From Staphylococcus hominis subsp. hominis (lineage in GTDB: Bacteria; Bacillota; Bacilli; Staphylococcales; Staphylococcaceae), in contig NZ_PPQE01000030.1 in assembly GCF_002901845.1 (NCBI RefSeq), positions 218,421 through 282,420 on the forward strand: a DNA stretch of 64,000 bases, in the 5' to 3' direction. Shown one piece after another: positions 54,651 to 62,676 of this stretch (positions within the stretch are counted from its first letter, which is position 1; every line of letters begins with the position of its first letter). The notes beneath the pieces are model-generated. The model was not told the origin of the DNA, did not search any database, and worked only from the letters and a program-made list of their open reading frames with translations. Made by a program: the position numbers and the translations under genes.

Positions 54651-56189
54651 TTAATTAATATGTTTACGTTGAAAATCTGCAATTTCGTCATAGCGATCTT
54701 CAAGTGTACGGCTTAAGTTTATGAATATCGTTACAAGTTGTTGATATATATTTACTGTATCTTGGTTAGGTTGATGTGCATGAGTCGTACCAACCATATT
54801 TTCGATCATCGAATAATCTTCAATGTCTCCCAATGCTTTTAAACCAAGGACACACGCACCTAGACAAGAACTTTCATAACTTTCTGGTACGATGACATCA
54901 GTATCAAAAATATCTGCCATCATTTGACGCCATACTTCACTTTTCGCAAAGCCACCTGTTGCTTTAATCGTATTAGGTGTTTCATTCATTACTTCAACAA
55001 GTGCTAAATAGACGGTATAAAGGTTGTACAACACCCCTTCAAGTGCAGCGCGTATCATGTGCTCTTTTTGATGTGACAATGTTAAGCCAAAGAATGAACC
55101 CCGTGCATTCGCATTCCATAAGGGTGCACGCTCTCCCGCAAGATACGGATGGAAAATTAAGCCATCTGCCCCTGGCTTAACACGACTCGCTATTTTAGTA
55201 AGTACATCGTAAGGATCCACTCCCAGGCGTTTTGCTGTTTCAACTTCACTGGCGAGTAATTCATCTCGTAACCATCGAAGAATGACACCCCCATTGTTGA
55301 CCGGTCCACCAATCACATAATGCTCTTCATCTAAGACATAACAGAAAATGCGGCCTTTATAATCTGTACGAGGTTTATCAATGACTGTACGAATCGCACC
55401 TGATGTCCCAATTGTGACTGCAACTTCACCTTTTTTATAACTATTAACGCCTAAATTTGATAACACCCCATCACTTGCACCAACCACAACCGGTGTATTT
55501 TCATCGATACCCATCAATGTGGCATAACGTTTTTTCATCCCTTTTAAAATGTGTGTCGTCGGTACAAGTTGAGGCAATTGAGAGGCTGAAATACCGAGTA
55601 ATTCAAGTGCTTCTTGATCCCAGTCTAACTGTTGTAAGTTAAACAAGCCTGTCGCTGAAGCCATAGAGTGATCCATCACGTATTCTCCATAAAGTTGATA
55701 GAAAATATACGTTTTAATATCCGCAAACATTGCAGTATTTTGATAAATATCTGGTTGCTCATGTTTCATCCAAAAGATTTTAGAGAGTGGTGACATAGGA
55801 TGAATGGGTGTACCTGTGCGTTTATAAATGTCATGTCCCCCATATTGTTCATTTATCAAGTCAGCATATTGATTCGCACGGTTATCCGCCCAAATTATAC
55901 TTTCAGTTAAGCGCTCGTGTTGACTATCTAGTGCAATTAAGCTATGCATTTGCGCACTAAAAGAAATGAGTTTAATATCTTCTTTGCGCACCCCAGATTC
56001 GCGAACCACATGTTTGACTGTCATTAATACGGCATCGAATAATTCGTCAGGATTTTCTTCTGAAACATCAACGTTTGGTGTATGTAAAGGATAGCCAATA
56101 TGATGTTTTGTAATAAATTGACCATGTTCATCATAAAGTACTGACTTCGTACTTGTTGTTCCAATATCTACTCCAATCATGTATTTCAT
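54651..56189 (-). CDS. gntK: Gluconokinase GntK (FGGY family)
   Basis: Phosphorylates gluconate to 6-phosphogluconate for the pentose phosphate path. The 512-residue FGGY kinase begins MIGVDIGTTSTKSVLYDEHG (phosphate 1 motif). ATGGFAKSEVWRQMMADIFDTDVIVP near residue 415 is the adenosine/phosphate 2 region, and ASDGVLSNLGVNS near 238 carries the catalytic Asp. The length matches Bacillus GntK. It lies between gntR and gntP, 22 bases after the gntR stop. Confidence 0.93.
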   Translation of the reverse strand: MKYMIGVDIGTTSTKSVLYDEHGQFITKHHIGYPLHTPNVDVSEENPDELFDAVLMTVKHVVRESGVRKEDIKLISFSAQMHSLIALDSQHERLTESIIWADNRANQYADLINEQYGGHDIYKRTGTPIHPMSPLSKIFWMKHEQPDIYQNTAMFADIKTYIFYQLYGEYVMDHSMASATGLFNLQQLDWDQEALELLGISASQLPQLVPTTHILKGMKKRYATLMGIDENTPVVVGASDGVLSNLGVNSYKKGEVAVTIGTSGAIRTVIDKPRTDYKGRIFCYVLDEEHYVIGGPVNNGGVILRWLRDELLASEVETAKRLGVDPYDVLTKIASRVKPGADGLIFHPYLAGERAPLWNANARGSFFGLTLSHQKEHMIRAALEGVLYNLYTVYLALVEVMNETPNTIKATGGFAKSEVWRQMMADIFDTDVIVPESYESSCLGACVLGLKALGDIEDYSMIENMVGTTHAHQPNQDTVNIYQQLVTIFINLSRTLEDRYDEIADFQRKHIN

Positions 56190-56211
56190 ATGTATTCCTT
56201 CTTCCTTCTAT

Positions 56212-56892
56212 TTATTGTAACCAAAAGCTTTCAATATCTTTACCTACATCATCAAAGTTTAAATGAAACGCTTCTCTTAACGTATCAGTATCATAACGTT
56301 CTATCGCTTCTATAAATACCGAATGATTACGGTGTATTCTGTCAAAATCTTCTTTATTTGTTCTCATTCGCTCTCTCATTGAACATAATACAAGTACTTC
56401 TACAATGGGTTTCAAATGGTTCCAAAATGTTTGAAGATAATGATGTCGAGAGGCGTGAATCAATGCTTCATGCAATTGAAGATCGTGTTGCGTAAATGAT
56501 TCAGCATCTTCAAATTGAATAGCGACTTTCATCATTTCTAAATGTTTTTTCATTTCTTTAATCACTTTTTTTCTATCAATATGCTTTAATTTTGAAAATG
56601 CAAAGGATTCAAGCATTAATCGTAAATCATATAATTCTTTCTTTTCTTGTTCACCAAATTCAAGAACCCTTGCACCCATGCGCTCGAGGTGAATGAGTTG
56701 ATTCGTTTGCAGTAATTTAAATGCATCTCTAACCGGAGAGCGACTGACATCGAATTGTTTAGCCACTTGATTTTCAGTTAGTAAAGTATCGGGTTCAAGT
56801 GTACTATTAACAATCTGAAACCTAAGTTCCGCAGCGATACTTTCCCCTGTAGTCATTCTGTTTTTCCATTGTTTCGGATAATGTTGTTCCAT
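56212..56892 (-). CDS. gntR: GntR gluconate repressor
   Basis: Gluconate-responsive repressor of the gnt operon and founder type of the GntR family. The 226-residue protein has an N-terminal winged helix (about 15-80: TENQVAKQFDVSRSPVRDAFKLLQTNQLIHLERMGARV). A C-terminal FadR/FCD helical sensor domain follows (about 90-215). An AGGTGA site precedes the ATG. Its own promoter holds the operator at 56913-56926. It is first in the operon, so it represses itself. Confidence 0.94.
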   Translation of the reverse strand: MEQHYPKQWKNRMTTGESIAAELRFQIVNSTLEPDTLLTENQVAKQFDVSRSPVRDAFKLLQTNQLIHLERMGARVLEFGEQEKKELYDLRLMLESFAFSKLKHIDRKKVIKEMKKHLEMMKVAIQFEDAESFTQHDLQLHEALIHASRHHYLQTFWNHLKPIVEVLVLCSMRERMRTNKEDFDRIHRNHSVFIEAIERYDTDTLREAFHLNFDDVGKDIESFWLQ

Positions 56893-56912
56893 CTTTTCAC
56901 CTCAATACGTTA

Positions 56913-56926
56913 ACTTGTATACAAGT
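56913..56926. promoter_or_regulatory. GntR operator of the gnt operon
   Basis: ACTTGTATACAAGT is a perfect 14-bp palindrome 21 bp before gntR. It is the core of the operator known for Bacillus GntR. Binding there would block the gntRKP promoter until gluconate is present. Confidence 0.85.
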
Positions 56927-56950
56927 ATAGTAATACACTCACTCTATTTT

Positions 56951-56964
56951 TGCAAGCGCTTACT
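56951..56964. promoter_or_regulatory. cre site of the gnt operon
   Basis: TGCAAGCGCTTACT (AGTAAGCGCTTGCA on the gnt strand) fits the CcpA consensus well. It lies 60 bp upstream of gntR, next to the GntR operator. Glucose would thus repress gluconate use. Confidence 0.75.
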
Positions 56965-56976
56965 TTTTGTAATTTA

Positions 56977-57007
56977 AAACACCTAGCTCATTATAAGCCA
57001 GGTGTTT
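56977..57007 (-). terminator. Terminator after the MerR gene
   Basis: AAACACCT-GC pairs with GC-AGGTGTTT around a short loop, directly past the MerR gene stop and before the gnt promoter. Confidence 0.78.
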
Positions 57008-57008
57008 A

Positions 57009-57731
57009 TTACGATTCGTTTTGATATACTTCGATACAATAATGTGTTTGATGGCAGTTGGGACATGTTAATTGTCTTGTTTTAGGTGTATGTTTCGCTT
57101 TCACGAAGGCACCTAATGTAGGTTTAAATGTATGCTGGCAATTCGGACATAGATATAACACTTTTTTTAAATATATTGCTGTCAGCGCAATGGCATATGT
57201 GATTAAGATGGGAAATATAACGATCAACGGCTTAGTTGAACGTCCTAATAGACTTAATAGTAAACCACTATAGTGTATGATCCCTAAGATTCCAGCACTT
57301 ATCCAAATCTTTTTTCTAAAGTATGTTATTTTATATTCTTGTTTCATAGCGTCATCTATGTCAGTAAGATGGTTAATAGACGCACTTGATTGCTCAGAAA
57401 TGTATGTGTCGACTTTTTCAATTTGATTTAATGTATGACTGTACACCTCTACTTTTGAGTGTAATGCATCTTTTCTCAATGAAAGTAGTGTCTTAAGTGT
57501 GTTCATATTTGTATCTTCATCAAGTAATGTCTTTATTTCATCTAACGTACATCCTAATTGTTTTAATACTAAAATCAGTTCAAGCTGCTTTACATGTTCG
57601 TCAGTATAATATCTGCGATTAGAGTCAGTTTGTCGATGAGCTATAAGTAATCCTCTTCGATCGTAATATTGTAGTGTTCGAATCGTGACTTTACTCTGTT
57701 TTGCCAATTCTCCAATCGTATAGTGTGACAT
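57009..57731 (-). CDS. MerR-family regulator with membrane helices and C-terminal zinc ribbon
   Basis: A 240-residue regulator. Residues 1-70 are a MerR winged helix (YTIGELAKQSKVTIRTLQYYDRRGLLIAHRQTDSNRRYY), and about 75-110 the dimer coiled coil. Two hydrophobic segments at about 145-185 suggest membrane anchoring. The C-terminus holds CPNCQHTF...CPNCHQTH, a four-Cys zinc ribbon. A separate effector domain is absent. Its promoter has the 19-bp spacer typical of MerR control. The inducer and regulon are unknown. The ATG at 57731 is 8 bases after AGGAGG. Confidence 0.82.
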   Translation of the reverse strand: MSHYTIGELAKQSKVTIRTLQYYDRRGLLIAHRQTDSNRRYYTDEHVKQLELILVLKQLGCTLDEIKTLLDEDTNMNTLKTLLSLRKDALHSKVEVYSHTLNQIEKVDTYISEQSSASINHLTDIDDAMKQEYKITYFRKKIWISAGILGIIHYSGLLLSLLGRSTKPLIVIFPILITYAIALTAIYLKKVLYLCPNCQHTFKPTLGAFVKAKHTPKTRQLTCPNCHQTHYCIEVYQNES

Positions 57732-57751
57732 ATCATTCACCTCCTACTGTT

Positions 57752-57782
57752 AACATAGCTAATGACGCTACGTCATAAGCAA
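57752..57782 (-). promoter_or_regulatory. MerR-type promoter with 19-bp spacer and dyad
   Basis: On the minus strand TTGCTT (57782-57777) and TATGTT (57757-57752) are 19 bases apart. The dyad ATGACG-tag-CGTCAT sits inside the spacer (57762-57776). An over-long spacer with an internal dyad is the hallmark of MerR-regulated promoters, so the gene should control itself. Confidence 0.7.
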
Positions 57783-57822
57783 GTATGATTTTAACATTTG
57801 CTTATGCAGTCTGCCGGTCGTC

Positions 57823-58698
57823 TTATTCTTCTTGAATCCACTGTTTAATGTGGTCAATAATACCTATGGTTCCATTAGGCAAATTATCCAAGACAGCAGG
57901 AAAGTCGATATGTCCGATACCAGAATATATAACTTCATTTACTTCACCGCCATATTTTTTATACATTTTCATTGTTTCTTGTGAATCAGTGTAAGGAATG
58001 ATTTCGTCATCTTCTCCTGAAATAAATAAAAGTTTAGGAAATTGCTCTATTTCCTCTATATCTGGAAGGTAATCTGCGTTTGTAGAATAAATGATATCTG
58101 TAATAATCGTTTTAATGGGTGCAATATATGAAAATAAGTTACGAATACTATTATTTTTGTTATGAAAAGATTTTTTCAAAATATACTGCGGTAAATTTTT
58201 AAAGGCAATCATCTCATCTTTAAAATGATCTCTTTTACTATTTGAAGTAAATAAGCGTGACAACATACTTTGATTTGGTGTAATACGTGCAGCGCTATTT
58301 AAATAAACCAGATGTGAAATAGGTAACGTATTAAATTTTAATAAACGTGTGCCTATCATTCCTCCCATAGAATAACCTATGATCACTAAGTTTTTAATAC
58401 CGTATGTTTCGATAACTTGTGAAAGTACATCATTGATACGCTCAGAATAATCATCTAATGTATGTTGTTCTCTTACAATGTTAGAGCTTCTGCCTCTACT
58501 TGGACAGTTAACAAAAATAAGGTTGTTCTCTCTAAAATAAGGCTCAAACAACAACATAATGCGATATGTCATCATTGCTCCATGTATAAATACGATGGTT
58601 TTATCTGCATCCATATTTCCGGCAAATGCGACTTCAATGTGTTCACCCTTAAATTGTTTTAGTTCATATCGTTGTGACTTAAAATTCTGTTTAATCAT
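57823..58698 (-). CDS. Alpha/beta hydrolase
   Basis: A 291-residue alpha/beta-hydrolase-fold protein. The oxyanion segment FIHGAMMTYRIM is at about 36-47 and the nucleophile elbow GYSMGGMIG near 109 (Ser). The acid residue lies in ISGEDDEIIPY near 231 and the His in GIGHIDFP near 262. There is no signal peptide, so it is cytosolic. The substrate is unknown; relatives cleave esters, lipids or peptides. It stands alone upstream of the MerR gene, with a weak TTGGAG site. Confidence 0.8.
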   Translation of the reverse strand: MIKQNFKSQRYELKQFKGEHIEVAFAGNMDADKTIVFIHGAMMTYRIMLLFEPYFRENNLIFVNCPSRGRSSNIVREQHTLDDYSERINDVLSQVIETYGIKNLVIIGYSMGGMIGTRLLKFNTLPISHLVYLNSAARITPNQSMLSRLFTSNSKRDHFKDEMIAFKNLPQYILKKSFHNKNNSIRNLFSYIAPIKTIITDIIYSTNADYLPDIEEIEQFPKLLFISGEDDEIIPYTDSQETMKMYKKYGGEVNEVIYSGIGHIDFPAVLDNLPNGTIGIIDHIKQWIQEE

Positions 58699-58774
58699 TT
58701 TAAAACTCCAAAAAATATATATTACTATTAATTTATTTTATCATAAAAATATATCATTTTATTTTATATAAAAA

Positions 58775-58810
58775 AGCGAAACAATAGCTATACATTTCTA
58801 TCGTTTCGCT
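58775..58810 (-). terminator. Terminator after relP
   Basis: AGCGAAAC-ATAG pairs with CTAT-GTTTCGCT; a T run follows on the minus strand, 12 bases past the stop. Confidence 0.85.
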
Positions 58811-58821
58811 ATATGACTAAA

Positions 58822-59523
58822 TTATTTATCTTTATCTTGAATCTCTGAGTGAATGGTTTGCATTTTTGCTTCGACATCTGAGATTTCTACTGCACATTCT
58901 TTAAGTTTGTCTTTATAGTCCTCTGTATTGGTATTATTTTTATAACGAATTTTATGCTCTAAACTTGCCCACATATCCATACCAATAGTTCGAATTTGAA
59001 TTTCTACTGGTGTAACCTCTACTCTATCAGCTAGAAAGACTGGAATCGACACGACTATATGAAGACTGCGATAACCATTTTCTTTTGGGTGTTGTATATA
59101 ATCTTTACGCTTAAGTAATTTAACGTCCTCTTGTTTTAATAATAATTTCTCAATCACATAAATATCTTCAAGATAATTACAGACCACACGAATACCAGCG
59201 ATATCTAAAATATTGGTTTTCGCTGTTTCCGCATCTATAGTTAAACCTTTACGTTGCAATTTTTTAACTAAACTCGTCATTTCTTTGACGCGACGTTCCA
59301 TATGATGAATTGGATTATGTTTGTAAATATGATTAAAATTGTCATCTAAAATATCTAACTTCGTACTAATCTCTTTTAATGCAGAAGAATATAAATGATC
59401 GAGCTCTACGAAACCCACTAGCTTATCGAAGGCTTCATCTCCATTCTTAAACTTATCAATATTTTCTTTGAATTCACTGCGTAGCTCTTCAATGTACAAT
59501 GATGGTTTTCTCTCTACGTACAT
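58822..59523 (-). CDS. relP: Small alarmone synthetase RelP
   Basis: Makes (p)ppGpp from GTP/GDP and ATP under cell-wall stress. The 233-residue protein is the synthetase-only class (RelA_SpoT domain, about 60-200) without hydrolase or TGS domain. Motifs include [16 protein letters not shown] near residue 108, [15 protein letters not shown] near 147 and [23 protein letters not shown] near 172. The length fits RelP better than RelQ (about 210). A neighbouring gntRKP supports RelP, as in S. aureus. An AAAGGAGG site gives the start. Confidence 0.88.
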   Translation of the reverse strand: MYVERKPSLYIEELRSEFKENIDKFKNGDEAFDKLVGFVELDHLYSSALKEISTKLDILDDNFNHIYKHNPIHHMERRVKEMTSLVKKLQRKGLTIDAETAKTNILDIAGIRVVCNYLEDIYVIEKLLLKQEDVKLLKRKDYIQHPKENGYRSLHIVVSIPVFLADRVEVTPVEIQIRTIGMDMWASLEHKIRYKNNTNTEDYKDKLKECAVEISDVEAKMQTIHSEIQDKDK

Positions 59524-59637
59524 ATTTGTTGCCTCCTTTAATCATCACTGTATATTATATCTAACTCTTAAGTGAACTAAAAATGATAACCTAGACTTGA
59601 CGCTACTCATTTAGTCTGAGTCATTTAGTCATAAAAA

Positions 59638-59671
59638 AAGCCGAATAGCAAGTTTCATTGCTACTCGGACT
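59638..59671 (-). terminator. Terminator after the YdaT-like gene
   Basis: AAGCCGAATAGCA pairs with TGCTACTCGG-CT; a run of seven T follows on the minus strand. Confidence 0.82.
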
Positions 59672-59679
59672 CTATTACA

Positions 59680-60093
59680 TTATTCATCTTTTTGATGTTC
59701 AATCACTTGTGTACCACGATTATCAGCAATTTCTTTGGCACGTTGTTTTGCTTCTTTTTTAGTACTAAACGTATCAGACGCTTGTTTTGCATCTTCTGTT
59801 TTAACTTTCCATTCATGATCCTCATAATATACATGAACATCTTCATCATTCAGTTCAGGTCGTGCTGATGGATCTTTTTGATGTTGAGTAATATGTTTAT
59901 GTTTTAATTCTTCTAATTCTTCTTTACTGGCATCTTTGTACCATTCTTCTGCTTGTTTTGTTGCAATAGGAATAGCGTCTCCCTCTTTGTAGCCATCTTT
60001 TAACATCGCATTTGCAATATCAATTGCTTTTTTACGCTCTAATTCATCTAAATGTTTCCAAGTTTGTGGATAATCATTCATTGTCCAAGGCAT
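59680..60093 (-). CDS. YdaT-like stress protein (DUF2188)
   Basis: A 137-residue soluble, charged protein. The start MPWTMNDYPQTWKHL...KKAIDIANAMLKDGYKEG matches Bacillus YdaT almost word for word, and the C-terminal half (DAKQASDTFSTKKEAKQRAKEIA) is a DUF2188 domain. YdaT belongs to the general stress response in Bacillus as I recall; the biochemical role is unknown. A SigB-like promoter at 60128-60151 fits that. The AGGAG site lies 13 bases before the ATG. Confidence 0.83.
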   Translation of the reverse strand: MPWTMNDYPQTWKHLDELERKKAIDIANAMLKDGYKEGDAIPIATKQAEEWYKDASKEELEELKHKHITQHQKDPSARPELNDEDVHVYYEDHEWKVKTEDAKQASDTFSTKKEAKQRAKEIADNRGTQVIEHQKDE

Positions 60094-60126
60094 GATGTCA
60101 CGCTCCTCTATAGTGTTTAGTAAGCT

Positions 60127-60151
60127 TTACCACCATACGCTATAATGAAAC
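60127..60151 (-). promoter_or_regulatory. SigB-like promoter of the YdaT-like gene
   Basis: On the minus strand GTTTCA (60151-60146) and TGGTAA (60132-60127) are 13 bases apart. The -35 is identical to that of opuC; the -10 has one mismatch to GGGWAW. Confidence 0.5.
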
Positions 60152-60165
60152 GTCATACATTGATA

Positions 60166-62121
60166 TTAAGCGTCCACCGTTTTCTGATGATTTGTATGAT
60201 CAACGTCTTTACGTGTTGCTACACAATTATCTTGTAACTTCATTAAGGCAGATTTTAAATAATTATACTGTGGTAAATCCGTCAATTCTTTTTCATTAAG
60301 ACTACCGCGTAATTCAAAATGTTTTGCTACATTTTCAAATGTGACAAGATATTCTCCCATTTGTTTTTCTGAAATGCGTTGACGTTGTTTGTCTTGCATT
60401 GCACGCATTAACATAAAGCTAATTTCTTCTAAGGCAAAAATACTTGGATAATAATAACGAATGGCCTCTTTACTTGAGAATAATTCACCATTGGCTGAAT
60501 TGTACACTTGTGTCATATTATTCATTTTTACAGATAATGATAAACTTTCTGTTCTATCACGTGCTGTATCTTGGTATTTATTTTCTGAAAATAAATATTG
60601 GAAAATAACCGCTTCTTTACGTACCACTTCTGCAATCACAGTAGGTAACATGGTTGAAGCATTTTTTCGATTAATGATTAAAACACCAATGACCGCAATC
60701 ACAATCCCGATCAATACGTCAACAATTCGTGTATACGCAATATCAATGGATAAATTACCAGAGGCTAAACCATTTAACAGGATGACTTGTGTTGTAATAA
60801 AAATAACTGCAAAAGCATAATTTGCTGCGACAAATCCTTCTGTCATCATAGCAGACAGCCCCATTAAAATGACTGCGACAATTAAATGAGGTTGGAAAAA
60901 GAGTATGGCTGATAGAAGTAAAGTCCCTACAATTGTTCCAAGACCACGTGCTAATGAACGGTCTAACATACGAATTGTCGTTAATCCTAATAATACTGTA
61001 TGGGCGGATAATGGAATCCAATATGAACGTTGGATATTGAAAAATAACGATACAAAAATAGCTGCGCCCATAATAACAGCATACGTTAATGCATTGCGGA
61101 AAATAATGGAATCGAGTGTTAAGTTTTGAACGATACGTTTACTATATAATGGCTTACGAATACTCGCTTCAGATTCTATTTGTTCCGGTTGTAATTGTGC
61201 AATTTCGTCTATTTTAAGTATGTGTTGCATCAAACTTTCAAATGGTTCATCCACATCGACTTTTTTCGTCCATTTTTCTCGTTTTGAAGATAATTTATAG
61301 GCATTTCTTGTAATCATATCCATCATCTCAATCAGTTCTTGAGGGATGGGACGAATATTTTTTTCATTTAGTTCAAGTAACTCGGCATAAATTCCTTGGG
61401 CTGATGTATGAAGAAGCAATAACTTTTCAAAGCGAGAACTTAACTTTTCACTCATCGCAGTAGTCGATGTAATCAATAGTTTCTCTGAATTTTTAAATTT
61501 CGTTACTGTGTCTTGTGAAATATCATTAAATTTTTCAGCATCATTAAAGTGATGCATTAAATTATTAATCGTCTGAAAGTCAGAGGTAATCGCTCGATCT
61601 TCAGCTTTTTGTTTTTGGAATACAATAGTTAAAATGACGACTAATGTCGCTAACATTCCTCCAATAAAAATCGCTAAGCCACGAATCGGTGCTTGTTCTG
61701 GAGCGTCAGGTAAGTTACTGGATAAGCAAAATGTAACTAAAAAGAATGTGGATGAAGGACCCGCAATTTTTAACACATTAAATACATAGAATGGAATGAC
61801 AGTAACGATCAATAATAATACGCCGTACAGAACTGGCTGATTGACAGTTAATGTTCCAAGCATCATACAAATGGTAAAGGATAACGTACAAATAATGACT
61901 GTTCTTAACATTGATTGTGCTGAACCTTTAAATACATAAGTATGTGCCAAAGTTCCGGTTGCTACGAGTAGACCAAAACTAAAATGTCCTAGTAAATACC
62001 CTATCAATGTTGGGATAATCATTAATAATCCTTGGCGTATACCTTTCCATAGATTAATTTTAGGCTTATCAAACCTTATTAATGAAGCAATCACATGTCC
62101 CACTACTATCTTTCCTTTCAT
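60166..62121 (-). CDS. FUSC-family membrane protein (aromatic acid exporter-like)
   Basis: A 651-residue protein with two membrane blocks (about residues 28-175 and 335-480), each of five to six helices, and two cytoplasmic helical regions. This is the FUSC/YccS-like architecture. Typical pieces are SYWIPLSAHTVLLGLTTIRMLDRSLARGLGTIVGTLL near residue 367 and RIVDVLIGIVIAVIGVLII near 465. Relatives export aromatic or fusaric acids, or have unknown roles. The ATG is preceded by AAAGGAA. Upstream lies a 15-bp tandem repeat at 62123-62153. Confidence 0.8.
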   Translation of the reverse strand: MKGKIVVGHVIASLIRFDKPKINLWKGIRQGLLMIIPTLIGYLLGHFSFGLLVATGTLAHTYVFKGSAQSMLRTVIICTLSFTICMMLGTLTVNQPVLYGVLLLIVTVIPFYVFNVLKIAGPSSTFFLVTFCLSSNLPDAPEQAPIRGLAIFIGGMLATLVVILTIVFQKQKAEDRAITSDFQTINNLMHHFNDAEKFNDISQDTVTKFKNSEKLLITSTTAMSEKLSSRFEKLLLLHTSAQGIYAELLELNEKNIRPIPQELIEMMDMITRNAYKLSSKREKWTKKVDVDEPFESLMQHILKIDEIAQLQPEQIESEASIRKPLYSKRIVQNLTLDSIIFRNALTYAVIMGAAIFVSLFFNIQRSYWIPLSAHTVLLGLTTIRMLDRSLARGLGTIVGTLLLSAILFFQPHLIVAVILMGLSAMMTEGFVAANYAFAVIFITTQVILLNGLASGNLSIDIAYTRIVDVLIGIVIAVIGVLIINRKNASTMLPTVIAEVVRKEAVIFQYLFSENKYQDTARDRTESLSLSVKMNNMTQVYNSANGELFSSKEAIRYYYPSIFALEEISFMLMRAMQDKQRQRISEKQMGEYLVTFENVAKHFELRGSLNEKELTDLPQYNYLKSALMKLQDNCVATRKDVDHTNHQKTVDA

Positions 62122-62122
62122 T

Positions 62123-62153
62123 TTTCATACCATCTTATTTCATACCATCTTAT
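62123..62153. repeat. Tandem 15-bp repeat upstream of the FUSC gene
   Basis: TTTCATACCATCTTA occurs twice in tandem (62123-62137 and 62138-62152), just 5' of the FUSC start codon. Confidence 0.8.
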
Positions 62154-62168
62154 CATAACATGATAAAC

Positions 62169-62203
62169 GCCTTGCCCAAGTACAAATATCACTTAGACAA
62201 GGC
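62169..62203 (-). terminator. Terminator-like hairpin after the ABM gene
   Basis: GCCTTG-C-AAGT pairs with ACTT-G-CAAGGC. It is placed 12 bases past the stop codon of the ABM-family gene. A weak T tract follows. Confidence 0.6.
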
Positions 62204-62214
62204 ATGTTTAGTTA

Positions 62215-62499
62215 TTATTTTGTTTCTGCTACATCAATGACAGGTTCTTCAGCGACATATTTTCCTATATTTTCACTAAATGCTTTGAAATGATCTGAAT
62301 GGTTATGTGCTTGAACCGCTTCTTGGTCTTTATAATTTTCAACAACAACGAATGTGTTATGTTCTGCTACATCTTCATAATGAGCATAAAATGTATTACC
62401 CGGTTCTTGACGTGAACTTTGAACTAATTTGTTCATTAAATCTAAATAGTCATTACGCACATCTTCTTTAATTTTAAGCTTCGCATTAATAATAATCAT
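62215..62499 (-). CDS. Antibiotic biosynthesis monooxygenase (ABM) family protein
   Basis: A 94-residue ABM-domain protein of the dimeric ferredoxin-like fold. It begins MIIINAKLKIKEDVRNDYLDLMNKLVQSSRQEPGNTFYAHYEDV and has VVVENYKDQEAVQAHNHSDHFKAF with the conserved His pair. Homologues include YcnE and quinol or heme-related monooxygenases. The distal heme-degrading Trp/Asn motif of IsdG is not evident, so I do not call it IsdG. The ATG at 62499 has AAGGTGA upstream; a start five codons earlier is unlikely. Confidence 0.8.
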   Translation of the reverse strand: MIIINAKLKIKEDVRNDYLDLMNKLVQSSRQEPGNTFYAHYEDVAEHNTFVVVENYKDQEAVQAHNHSDHFKAFSENIGKYVAEEPVIDVAETK

Positions 62500-62620
62500 A
62501 TAATCACCTTCCAAATATAATTATAACGTTTTACCCGGATATTATAAAAAGAAAACAGTAGTAAGAAGAGAGGTAACATTGATTTTCAATTCAGTCATCG
62601 ACAGTCAATATATTAAAAAT

Positions 62621-62648
62621 GCCTGAGACAACTGATGATGTCCCAGGC
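62621..62648 (-). terminator. Terminator after the ACS-family transporter
   Basis: GCCTG-GACA pairs with TGTC-CAGGC; ATTTTTAATA follows on the minus strand. Confidence 0.78.
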
Positions 62649-62676
62649 TTTCACTTTTGTGGATAATGTATAAATC

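Noticed and set aside
62127..62175. SigB-type promoter for the FUSC gene (GTTTAT-N15-TGGTAT on the minus strand).
   Set aside because: Both boxes deviate, the -35 overlaps a terminator stem, and the TGGTAT belongs to a tandem repeat, so chance is likely.
62215..62499. IsdG/IsdI-type heme oxygenase.
   Set aside because: The protein has an ABM fold, but the heme-degradation triad cannot be found and no heme-uptake genes are near.
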